NCBI RefSeq assembly: GCF_003474435.1
Contig: NZ_QRNF01000046.1
Coordinates: forward strand, 1 to 22,677
Source of the DNA: Ruminococcus sp. AF46-10NS
GTDB taxonomy: Bacteria > Bacillota > Clostridia > Lachnospirales > Lachnospiraceae
Length of the DNA: 22,677 nt
Reading direction: 5' to 3'
Part shown: positions 8,408-15,871 of the stretch, one piece after another
Layout: each line of letters opens with the position of its first letter
Numbering within the stretch: position 1 is the first letter of the stretch
Made by a program: the position numbers and the translations under genes
Notes under the pieces: generated by a model
The model's input: only the letters and a program-made list of their open reading frames with translations
Database searches by the model: none
Told to the model about the DNA's origin: nothing

Positions 8408-9084
8408 TCTCCTACCTCAAACTTGTATCCCATACCCCAGACTGTCTTGATGTATTCACCTTTATCACCCATCTTGCTTCTCAGCTTCTTAACATGGGTA
8501 TCAATGGTTCTGGCATCTCCGAAATAGTCATAATTCCATACAGAGTTGAGGATCTTTTCCCTGGAAAGGGCAATGCCCTCATTCTCAAGAAAATAAGTAA
8601 GAAGTTCAAATTCCTTGAAGCTTAAATCCATCGGCTTGTCGTCTACGGTTGCCTGATGAGCAGCCTTGTCGATCACGATACCTCCTGCGGAAAGCACCTC
8701 GTCCGGATTACTCTGTCCCGTTCTTCGAAGGATTGCCTCCACGCGTGCAACCAGGATCTTCGGACTGAACGGCTTGGAAATATACTCATCTACGCCAAGC
8801 TCAAATCCAAGAAGCTCATCTCTCTCATCGCTTCTTGCAGTCAGCATGATGATCGGAACTTTGGAATTTTTACGGATCTCACGGCATACCTCCCAGCCGT
8901 CCATTTTCGGCATCATCACATCCAGGATCAGCAAAGCGATGTCCTTCTCTTTATAAAATATATCCATGGCTTCCTCACCGTCACCGGCTTCCAGAACCTG
9001 GAAATTCTTTTTTGCAAGAAAGTCTTTTACCAGTTTTCTCATTCTGCTTTCATCGTCTACTACAAGGATTTTTAATGCTTCCAT
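8404..9084 (-). CDS. OmpR/PhoB-family response regulator
   Basis: This 226-residue regulator has an N-terminal receiver domain: D10/D11, phospho-acceptor D55 in LILDVMMPKMDG, T82 and K104 in SKPF. The C-terminal winged-helix DNA-binding domain runs from about 130 to 224 (LSFKEFELLTYFLEN, DARTIDTHVKKLRSK, VWGMGYKFE). The start is chosen as the ATG at 9084, preceded by GGAGGAAGCGAAG. This gives the standard family length and starts just before the first beta strand. The same frame stays open upstream into psd only because of a single-base loss at about 9235; a terminator lies between the two genes. The gene is coupled by ATGA overlap to its kinase. Nested inverted repeats in its upstream region (9104-9156) may be operator sites. 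Confidence 0.92.
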   Translation of the reverse strand: MEALKILVVDDESRMRKLVKDFLAKKNFQVLEAGDGEEAMDIFYKEKDIALLILDVMMPKMDGWEVCREIRKNSKVPIIMLTARSDERDELLGFELGVDEYISKPFSPKILVARVEAILRRTGQSNPDEVLSAGGIVIDKAAHQATVDDKPMDLSFKEFELLTYFLENEGIALSREKILNSVWNYDYFGDARTIDTHVKKLRSKMGDKGEYIKTVWGMGYKFEVGE

Positions 9085-9103
9085 CTTCGCTTCCTCCGTT
9101 TCT

Positions 9104-9156
9104 TTACGTTCATATTTGTAATATATCACAGGTTTGTGATGTGTGTGTGAACGTAA
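9104..9156. promoter_or_regulatory. Nested inverted repeats upstream of the response regulator
   Basis: The outer arms TTACGTTCA (9104-9112) and TGAACGTAA (9148-9156) are a perfect 9-bp inverted repeat. The inner arms ATCACA (9125-9130) and TGTGAT (9135-9140) are a perfect 6-bp inverted repeat with loop GGTT. On the minus strand TGATATATT, an extended -10 form, overlaps the inner repeat. The arrangement suits regulator binding, possibly autoregulation. Confidence 0.45.
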
Positions 9157-9185
9157 TTTCATTTTTTCAAAAAAATTCCCCACCC

Positions 9186-9216
9186 AAAAAGAGAACCCTC
9201 TGTTAAAAGGATTCTC
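9186..9216 (-). terminator. Rho-independent terminator of psd
   Basis: On the minus strand GAGAATCC pairs with GGGTTCTC (one G-U pair) around a 10-nt loop and is followed by TTTTT. The repaired psd stop codon lies in the loop (9203-9205). Confidence 0.75.
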
Positions 9217-10068
9217 CCATCTTTTCTCCCATAAGACTCTTGTCTCGATTCCTTCACCGGAATTCTTCAGGATGTCCTCGTCTGGTTTTACTGTATTTTT
9301 CTGTGTGATCAGTACAATGGTAGAACCGCCGAAAGCAAAGTTGCCTTTTTCTTCCCCGCGAAATACGTAAGGCTTACGCGGACGGTTCTCGATCTTTCCT
9401 ACCATAAGCGCCCCTACTTCCATCATCAGTACTGTGCGGAAATTCTCGGTTTTCAGAAGTGAAAATTCCCGGCTGTTTTCTTTATAGATAGGATAGGCAT
9501 CATTGGCAGCCGGATTCACGGTATGAAGGATTCCCGGTATCTTCACACGTCTGGACTCTCTGGCATTGTCCGGGTAAATATATCTGTGGTAATCCTGGAC
9601 GCAGAGACGAAGCACCCACACATAGCCACCCTGAAATCTTTTTCCCAGGGAAGGGTTCTTAAGAAGTTCCTCCACTGTATATCTTGTATGCTTGACAAAA
9701 AATTCTGTCTTTCCGTTGACAGGATAAACACTTGCACGGCAGTCGCACGGGCTGATAAAATGCTTTGGTTCCATATCTATGCTCCGCGCACCCTCCCTGA
9801 TCTTCCGCTTGAAAAAATCATTATAAGAAGTGTATTTCTGTTCTTCATAATCCCCCATATCCAGATGGTTCATCCAGATAAAAGGCTTCACTGCTGCTGC
9901 CGAAATCCCTGAATCCAGAAGCTTTCCCACTGCAATGGATACGGGCGGAGTTACCAGTGGCCGGATCAGTGCACGACCGGAAGCCGATCCGTAAATTTTT
10001 TCCAGCAGATTATTCTGGAAGGAATCTTCCTCCACAATATGACCATTTCTGTCTGCTGTCCGTATCAT
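9203..10068 (-). CDS. psd: Phosphatidylserine decarboxylase proenzyme, frameshifted near the 3' end
   Basis: Psd turns phosphatidylserine into phosphatidylethanolamine at the membrane. The protein shows the clostridial-type pattern: YTSYNDFFKRKIREGARSI, an SPCDCR motif, QDYHRYIYPD with catalytic His, and VGALMVGKIENR. The self-cleavage site FGGST, which makes the pyruvoyl group, is also present. The start is the ATG at 10068, preceded by GAGGTGGG and overlapping the pssA stop as ATGA. Near the end, the frame after GIETRVL runs into unrelated residues. Restoring one base (CC read as C at about 9235) gives MGEKMGESF and a stop, for 288 residues, the normal length. Without repair the frame continues through a terminator into the response regulator, a fusion judged artefactual. 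It is the last gene of the lipid cluster. Confidence 0.92.
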
Positions 10069-10748
10069 AAGGTCCCACCTCGCTCCAGTGATGTCTTGTA
10101 GATATAGCTGAATCTCCACCATCCTTCATTATAGAAAAGGACAAAAAGAACTGCGACTGCAACTACTGCAACCAGAATTACAAGCTCTCTGTTTGTAGGT
10201 TTCCGGAATTTGAAATCCAGGATAAACAGAAGTCCCACTGCCAGCATTGTAATATGAAGAAGCACCACAAACCATTTATAACCTGGCAGGATCATGGATG
10301 CAACAAACAAAAGCGGCAGGATCACAGACATGGATGTGATAGGCAGGCCCTGATAATATTTACGGTTTTCGCTTGTTTCACTCTGTCTCTTTGCTTCCAT
10401 CACATTAAAATATGCAAGGCGGATCAGTCCTGCCAGTCCGTAGAACAGAAGAATCGCCACTCCGTAAACATGGTACATTCCCAGTTTAAATCCAATTACG
10501 ATGGGCAGAATACCGAAGCAGACGATATCAGCCAGGGAATCGATCTGAATGCCAAAGCATTTCTCTTCATCTGTCCTGTTCTTTTTTGTTCTGGCAATTT
10601 TTCCGTCAAACATATCGCACAGTCCGGAAAAAGCCAGACAGCACACAGCTGTAGCAATCCGGTCTGTCATGGCACAGAATATTCCGATCATAGAAGACAC
10701 CACACTTATGTAAGTCATTATTACTGTGTAATCATAAAAACCTATCAT
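10065..10748 (-). CDS. pssA: CDP-diacylglycerol--serine O-phosphatidyltransferase (PssA)
   Basis: This integral membrane enzyme makes phosphatidylserine from CDP-diacylglycerol and serine, the substrate of the next gene, psd. It has the CDP-alcohol phosphotransferase signature: D45, D48-G49, A52-R53, G66, D70 and D74. The spacing between AR and G is 12 residues rather than the usual 8, so the loop is four residues longer than the textbook pattern. The key Asp residues are all present. Multiple hydrophobic helices cover residues 10-215, and the length (227) is within the family range. The ATG follows AGAGG at slightly long spacing. Its stop overlaps the psd ATG (ATGA). A 96-nt gap separates it from the upstream membrane gene, with no clear terminator, so co-transcription is likely. 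Confidence 0.9.
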   Translation of the reverse strand: MIGFYDYTVIMTYISVVSSMIGIFCAMTDRIATAVCCLAFSGLCDMFDGKIARTKKNRTDEEKCFGIQIDSLADIVCFGILPIVIGFKLGMYHVYGVAILLFYGLAGLIRLAYFNVMEAKRQSETSENRKYYQGLPITSMSVILPLLFVASMILPGYKWFVVLLHITMLAVGLLFILDFKFRKPTNRELVILVAVVAVAVLFVLFYNEGWWRFSYIYKTSLERGGTL

Positions 10749-10844
10749 TCTTTACATACCTCTTTCTCTTTTTCGTAAAGCAGACCTCTGCATTTCTCAC
10801 TTGTATCTGTATGCGGATCTGTATTTAACATCTCCGGCACTGAT

Positions 10845-11875
10845 TTATGCTTTCTTTTTCTTCTCCTGCCCGATAGTCAGCTGGGCAGCCACTGTAAATA
10901 TAGCACTGATCAGAAGTTCTCCGTAATATCCAAGCCCACGGCTCAGCACCATACCCGGCAGCAGCAGCGTACCAAACACAGGCCTAAATATAGTTAAAAA
11001 TAATGTCTCACTGATTCCCATTCCTCCTGGAAGAGGCAGCATATCCACAGACACCGAGATCACTGCCTGAAGAAAAAGTATCTCCCAGAACCCGGTTCCG
11101 TGAAGTCCAAAGGACTGATATACAAACCATGTTACTGCAAACAGTGCCATCCGCTGTACAAAAGTGATTCCAATAACTTTAACGATCACCATAGGATTAT
11201 TCTTCAGATATGCCGCAGTATCTCTGTAAGTATCCATGGAATCTTCCAGTTTTCTCAGCCTGTTCTCTTTTTTCTTCATAAGATGTATCCGCTCCAGCAC
11301 TTTCAGACCCTTTACCATGATTGCCTTTGCAAAGAGCGGATGAAATACAAGGATTGTCATAAATGTTACGCAGAAGATATTTAATGCCAGTCCCAGGTAA
11401 AATACCGGCAGGATCCCCTGCAGATAAGTATGGACAAATCCTCTTCCGAACACAGCCACTCCGATTCCGATCACAACCAGGACAAGCTTGTAAGTGATGG
11501 TCACAATCATCAGTATCACAGTTGACACAGGGATGGATATCTTTTCTTTTTTCATGTAATATATCTGCATAGGCTGTCCGCCACTGGCGGACGGTGTGAT
11601 GCAGCTGAAAAAGAATCCTACTGATGAAAAAAGGAAACAGCTCCTCTTCTTAAGATGGATTCCATTGGAACGCATCATATACCAGATAATGATGGATTCT
11701 CCCCAGATAAAAAATGCTACCAGCCCAATTCCCGGAACCAGCCATTTTTATCTGCCTCATGTATGGCACTCATCATGGATGAAAGGTCTTCCCCATGAAA
11801 AACTCCGTAAATGGTAAGTACAAATACAACGATCAGAAATACTCCGTTAAATATTATTTTTTTTCTGCTTTTCAT
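10845..11875 (-). CDS. Lysylphosphatidylglycerol synthase-type membrane protein (YbhN/UPF0104 family), frameshifted
   Basis: The repaired product is about 343 residues with roughly eight membrane helices. It resembles the flippase half of MprF (lysylphosphatidylglycerol synthase TM region). Family marks are TPSASGGQPMQIYYM and PLPGGMGISETLF. It lacks the aminoacyl transferase domain, so a lipid-transport or envelope role is inferred and lysylation is not expected. The N-terminal 46 residues (starting MKSRKKIIFNGVF) lie in a different frame from the rest. The break is at about 11738, where GGCTGG should read GGCTGGG on the coding strand. The ATG at 11875 overlaps the PAP2 stop as ATGA, supporting this start. 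An internal ATG at 11678 would omit the first helices. It is the second gene of the lipid cluster. Confidence 0.85.
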
Positions 11876-12573
11876 TTTGTTTTGCCTTCTATGTATTTTG
11901 TAATTGCCTTCTCGATCTTATTCCCTATGTGTTCATAAATATGCCAGATTTCTGTATGTTTTCCGATCCAGAAGCACCCCTGTGCCAAAAATATTCCACC
12001 TGCCACATCCACGATCACATGCTGTTTGGTAAACAGCGTGGAAAGAAAAACAAGCACTGCCAGTATAAAAGAAACGGCTTTATACCATATCGGGATCTTC
12101 TTCTGGCCTTTTACCGCAAGAAAGCAGAACCAGCTCACCAGACAGTGGATGGACGGAAAAAGATTATCTGCCGCATCAATGGAATAAAGCCATCCTGCCA
12201 GCAAATCCCAGAAACCGCTTCCTTCTATCACAGGTCTTGTATTGGTAGTCGGATATGCCAGAAAGATCACCAGGCACACACATCTGGATATAAAATCCGC
12301 AGTAAAAAAACGGTAAACTTCTTCTCTGTCCTGCCTTGCTGCCAAAATATAATTCGCAGCCCAGAAAATATAACATCCAAAATAAATAATTAAAAACTGC
12401 GGCAAAAAAGGCAACCGCAGGTCAAGATTACTTTCTATGTTGTGATGATACCAACTGCCTGCAACAGCCCTTGAACCGGAATATACAAGACAGTTAAATA
12501 CAAATGAAAAAACAAGAGGAAAAAAACCATATGCCGGAACGATCCCCGTTATTTTTTTCAAAAAATGTTTCAT
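11872..12573 (-). CDS. PAP2-superfamily membrane phosphatase
   Basis: This 233-residue membrane protein has about six helices. It keeps the PAP2 signature in divergent form: NTRP (R113), FPSIHC (catalytic-type H143) and TKQHVIVDVAGG (H185, D189). Such enzymes hydrolyse lipid phosphates such as phosphatidic acid or undecaprenyl diphosphate, or transfer phospholipid head groups. The substrate cannot be read from sequence. The start is taken as the ATG at 12573, preceded by GAGGCG. An in-frame GTG 15 nt upstream lacks a ribosome binding site. It is the first gene of the PAP2, LPG-synthase-type, pssA, psd cluster and has a good promoter upstream. Its stop overlaps the next gene's ATG. Confidence 0.85.
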   Translation of the reverse strand: MKHFLKKITGIVPAYGFFPLVFSFVFNCLVYSGSRAVAGSWYHHNIESNLDLRLPFLPQFLIIYFGCYIFWAANYILAARQDREEVYRFFTADFISRCVCLVIFLAYPTTNTRPVIEGSGFWDLLAGWLYSIDAADNLFPSIHCLVSWFCFLAVKGQKKIPIWYKAVSFILAVLVFLSTLFTKQHVIVDVAGGIFLAQGCFWIGKHTEIWHIYEHIGNKIEKAITKYIEGKTK

Positions 12574-12646
12574 AAATTCACGCCTCACTGTTTATTGACA
12601 TCAGGGACAACATACACTTTGGCTCCGACATCTTTTTGTTATCCAC

Positions 12647-12675
12647 AGTATAACAGTCGTGGCTTATGGTTTCAA
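12647..12675 (-). promoter_or_regulatory. Promoter of the PAP2-pssA-psd cluster
   Basis: On the minus strand TTGAAA (12670-12675), a 17-base spacer, then TATACT (12647-12652). It is about 74 nt before the PAP2 ATG. Confidence 0.7.
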
Positions 12676-12895
12676 CCAAATATGGGAATTTTAAGAATTA
12701 TTAAGAGTTGAGTTCAGGTAATTTTTCTTTTTTGTTCATACTTTTTTCAGAATGACGTCACAGAATGACCACAAAATATGAGTATATTATTAGATGTGCA
12801 AAGGGTACTACCTTTGATAACACTTTTTTCTTTTTCATACTGCCGGGGCTACCTCCAATTAAAGCCCCGGCCTCCTTCCTTTTTATTTCCCTATT
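12676..12895. other. Non-coding gap between the PAP2 and mutarotase-family genes
   Basis: This 220-bp AT-rich stretch holds a perfect 8-bp inverted repeat (CCGGGGCT 12843-12850, AGCCCCGG 12863-12870) just after the mutarotase gene. On the minus strand no T-run follows it, so it is a weak terminator candidate. The repeated 9-mer CAGAATGAC (12749, 12761) flanks the palindrome TGACGTCA. A possible 26-codon minus-strand ORF (12838 to 12758) is seen, but no recognised gene. Confidence 0.5.
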
Positions 12896-13543
12896 TTAAT
12901 TGTGCCATGCAAGACGCACACTTGACGGATGAACTTCTTTTGTCATCCAGTCTACATCGTTTGTGATCCAGTCCATGATTCCCAGCTGACGAGTCTCCCA
13001 TGCAATGGTTGCCTCTCTTGCCTGCGGTGTCTCTTCCACTTCCATAGTAGTGTCGATCTCATCGTAGCCGAAAATATATCCTCCTGCGCTCCAGATGCTG
13101 AAGTTGCTGTCCGGGCCCGGATCAATGGTGTCGCCCCTCTGTGCAACCAGTCCGTCGTGGCGTGCTTTGTATTCTTCCTCGCATCCGTCTTTTAATTTCG
13201 TCATAAACATTCTGTGGCGGATCAGCTCTTTATTCTCTCTTACAACACCAAAGTTGTGGTACATCAGGCGCATATCTTTTCCTGGTGTGGAGATCCATGT
13301 GAAAGTATCCTGGATTTTCTCTGTAAGAACTGCTTTTACCTTCTCTTCTTCTGCCGGGATCACTGCGCCGTCCACATTCTCATAATATCCGAAGATCATA
13401 TCTGCCGCATTCCAGATGCTGAAATTCTGAATATGGTTGCGGTCAAGATATGCAGTAAGCTCCGGCCAGATCTCGCCAAGTTTTTTACGGTAGTCGTTCA
13501 TTTTTCCTTCTTTTACTTTCATTGCAAAAGCATGTCGTTCCAT
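12896..13543 (-). CDS. Tandem two-domain protein of the L-rhamnose mutarotase family (RhaM/DUF718)
   Basis: This 215-residue soluble protein contains two copies of a roughly 105-residue dimeric alpha/beta-barrel domain. RhaM interconverts alpha and beta L-rhamnose. Domain 1 (1-105) has AFAMKVKEGKMNDYRKKLGEIWPEL and NFSIWNAADMIFGYYE. Domain 2 (about 108-215) has MFMTKLKDGCEEEYKARHDGL and NFSIWSAGGYIFGYDE. Both copies end in an RLxxHN segment. RhaM normally has Tyr, then His four residues later. Domain 1 has Y18 but L22; domain 2 has Y125 and H129 but lacks the IWPEL helix motif. Sugar activity is therefore uncertain. No rhamnose genes lie nearby. The start ATG follows AGGAGG. It has its own promoter and leader hairpin downstream of the AEC gene. 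Confidence 0.8.
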   Translation of the reverse strand: MERHAFAMKVKEGKMNDYRKKLGEIWPELTAYLDRNHIQNFSIWNAADMIFGYYENVDGAVIPAEEEKVKAVLTEKIQDTFTWISTPGKDMRLMYHNFGVVRENKELIRHRMFMTKLKDGCEEEYKARHDGLVAQRGDTIDPGPDSNFSIWSAGGYIFGYDEIDTTMEVEETPQAREATIAWETRQLGIMDWITNDVDWMTKEVHPSSVRLAWHN

Positions 13544-13603
13544 TTATGTAATCCTCCTGTTTTGATGATCTTCTGCTATATTTTCCACTATACTTTCCAC
13601 AAT

Positions 13604-13629
13604 GAGCAGATATATCATCTTTTCTGCTC
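13604..13629 (-). promoter_or_regulatory. Leader inverted repeat of the mutarotase-family gene
   Basis: GAGCAGA (13604-13610) and TCTGCTC (13623-13629) are perfect 7-bp arms between the promoter and the start codon. Could be an operator or an RNA hairpin. Confidence 0.4.
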
Positions 13630-13641
13630 TCATATGATTTG

Positions 13642-13670
13642 ATTCTATCACTTTTATCCTGTTTTTACAA
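13642..13670 (-). promoter_or_regulatory. Promoter of the mutarotase-family gene
   Basis: On the minus strand TTGTAA (13665-13670), a 17-base spacer, then TAGAAT (13642-13647). It starts right after the AEC gene stop. Confidence 0.5.
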
Positions 13671-13678
13671 TTATGGAA

Positions 13679-14602
13679 TCAGACAAGATAAAACATGACC
13701 ATCAGCGGCATGGTTATGATACTGACTATGGTCGTCATGACATTGATGGTGCTGGCATAGACCGGTTCTTCGTCATAGAGCTGTGCCAGCTGCACAACCG
13801 TTGTTGCTGATGGCGTGATCACTGCCATCAGGCTGATAAGGAGGATTGTCTGGCCATCTTTTACCAGGGAGGCAAGCGGTGTGTATTTCAGCATCAGAAG
13901 AACCATCAGCGGTGTCACTGCCATTTTCAGGAATGTAATAAGATAAATTCTGCCGTGGCTGAAAATATCCTTCCAGTCTACTTCTGTCATGGTCATTCCC
14001 AGCATGATCATGCAGACGGGACCTAGTGTTGCGGAAATCTGGCCCATGGCATTTCCAAGGATTACCGGAAGCCTGATCTGTGCAAAAAACAGGACAATTC
14101 CAAGGATGATCGCGATCAGATTGATGTTGCAGAGGATTTTTTTCCAGTTGACGCCTGCTTTCGCCTCCATCAGAGACTGCCCGTGCGTCCACATCAGGAT
14201 CATCTGTACGCTTAAGAATGCACTGGCATAAATCACCCATTCTTCGCCAAGAACTACTGTCACAAGTGGGATCACCAGGTTTCCGGAATTGGAATAAATA
14301 ATGGATTCTTTTTCCACCACGCTTAATTTCAGCGGTCTGCCAATGATCTGGACAAATACCAGAAGCAAAATATGGATCAGGATCGCTGCTGCCACTGCCA
14401 GAAGAAATCCATTCCTGATGCTTCTGGAATATTCAATCTGAAAAGCATTGATCATCACACATGGCATGATGATGTAAATACAGATGACAGAAAGTGTTTT
14501 GCTGCTTTTTGCATCGATCAGGCCTCTTTTTACCACTGCAAACCCACAGGCCATCATCAGAAAAAATACAATGATCTGCTGTAATAATTGTAAAGTTATC
14601 AT
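13679..14602 (-). CDS. AEC-family (auxin efflux carrier-like) transporter
   Basis: This 307-residue membrane protein has about ten hydrophobic segments in two halves, as in the AEC/bile-acid-type fold. It includes GNLVIPLVTVVLGEEWVIYAS and a late ITPSATTVVQLAQLY stretch typical of the family. Bacterial members export or import small organic acids or related solutes. The substrate is unknown. The ATG follows GAGAGGAAAA and lies 24 nt after the protease stop, so it is probably co-transcribed with it. No substrate-pathway genes are adjacent. Confidence 0.85.
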   Translation of the reverse strand: MITLQLLQQIIVFFLMMACGFAVVKRGLIDAKSSKTLSVICIYIIMPCVMINAFQIEYSRSIRNGFLLAVAAAILIHILLLVFVQIIGRPLKLSVVEKESIIYSNSGNLVIPLVTVVLGEEWVIYASAFLSVQMILMWTHGQSLMEAKAGVNWKKILCNINLIAIILGIVLFFAQIRLPVILGNAMGQISATLGPVCMIMLGMTMTEVDWKDIFSHGRIYLITFLKMAVTPLMVLLMLKYTPLASLVKDGQTILLISLMAVITPSATTVVQLAQLYDEEPVYASTINVMTTIVSIITMPLMVMFYLV

Positions 14603-14626
14603 TTTTTTCCTCTCCTCTCACCTGCA

Positions 14627-15806
14627 TCAGTTCTGTCTGATTTCTTTCAGGGCAGCCTGAAGCTGCGTGTCCTCCTCATGTGTAAGTTCTGTCCAGTCTG
14701 TGGAGTCTTCAGAGACCTCTGCTTCCACATCCGGAGCGATTCCTTTTTTATTAATGTCATTGCCTTTTGGCGTAAAATATTTCGCAATGGTGATCTTTAC
14801 GGCACTGCCGTCACTAAGCGGCTGGATAGTCTGCACAACGCCTTTTCCGTAAGTCGTTGTTCCTACGATCGTTCCAATGCCGTAATCCTTCACTGCTCCC
14901 GCAAAAATCTCTGAAGCACTGGCACTGCCTCCGTTTACCAGAACAGCCAGCGGCATGGCGAGCTCACTCTTGCCGTCACATTTCTCTTCTTCTTTTTTTC
15001 CGTTTTTGTCTTCTGTGTAGACGATCAGCCTTCTGGAAGAATCTGTCGCAGAACATCGCAGACTGCAGTCAGAAGTCCGCCTGGATTATCCCTGAGATCG
15101 ACTACCAGTTTCTTCATACCTTTATCCTGAAGATCTTCGAATGCTTTTTTGTACTGATTACTGGTAACCTCTGAGAACTCGGATATACGGATGTAGCCTG
15201 TCTCGTCATCCAGCATTTCATGGGACACTGTCTGGATCTCCACATCGCGGATCTCAACTTTTATTTCTTTTGTTTCTTCATTCCTCTGAATGGTCAGAGT
15301 TACGGAATCTTTGTCGCTTTCCCTGATCATTGAGGCAATGTCTGAGGTTTCTTTTTCTGTGACATCTTCACCGTCTATGGCTTTCAGAACATCTCCTTTT
15401 TTCAGCCCTGCCTGTTCTCCGGAGCCACCTTCATACAGCTGCACGATCTTCGCTCCTCCGTCTTTGTCATTCTGCAGAACTGCACCGATCCCCACATAGG
15501 AACCTCGTTGGAAGTGTTCAGTTCTTTGTATTGTTCTGCTGTGTAGTAAGTAGAATACGGATCATTGAGTCCGCTCATAATCCCTGCATAAAGACCTTCC
15601 CTGAGGCTGTCCTCCTCCTTCTCCTCCAGATATTCTTCATTGATCAGGCTCTCCAGATAATTCAGTTTCTGAACTGTTTTTGTATCGGAAAGGGCACTGC
15701 CTTTTGGAAACATGATTTTCTGATAGCCGGCAAAACCCGTTCCTGTGACAACCAGGGTTACAGCCACACCAACAGCAATCCCTTTTTTAAATTCGTTGTT
15801 GTTCAT
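14627..15806 (-). CDS. S41 C-terminal processing protease (CtpA-like), frameshifted twice
   Basis: The repaired product is about 393 residues with one N-terminal membrane anchor (residues 9-30), so the rest is outside the membrane. A PDZ domain follows (VGIGAVL...GLKKGDVLKAIDGEDV), then the S41 core: VVDLRDNPGGLL, VNGGSASASEIFAG with the nucleophile Ser, and TTYGKGVVQ with the general-base Lys. Two breaks interrupt the frame. At about 15503, SNEVPMW should read SNEGSYVGIG (GGG read as GG). At about 15028, LPEG-stop should continue LIVYTED (CC read as C). The start is the ATG at 15806, preceded by AGAGGA. A TTG 24 nt upstream has no ribosome binding site. It follows ftsX after a terminator and precedes the AEC gene. 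S41 proteases often sit beside ftsEX and process envelope proteins. Confidence 0.9.
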
Positions 15807-15832
15807 GTCATTCCTCTTTCTATATGTCAAAA

Positions 15833-15862
15833 AACGGCTGCCGGTTCTCCGACAGCCGCCAT
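15833..15862 (-). terminator. Rho-independent terminator after ftsX
   Basis: On the minus strand CGGCTGTCGG pairs with CCGGCAGCCG (one G-U pair) around AGAA and is followed by TTTTTT. It lies between ftsX and the protease. No separate promoter is evident for the protease, so partial readthrough may drive it. Confidence 0.8.
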
Positions 15863-15871
15863 TTATTTTTA

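Noticed and set aside
8404..10122. A bifunctional phosphatidylserine decarboxylase-response regulator protein
   Set aside because: A one-base repair restores a normal psd end. A terminator and a good ribosome binding site separate the two genes, and five other single-base losses of the same kind occur in this window.
12753..12760. TGACGTCA palindrome as an operator
   Set aside because: A single 8-bp palindrome is common by chance. It is noted only because the 9-mer CAGAATGAC is repeated around it.
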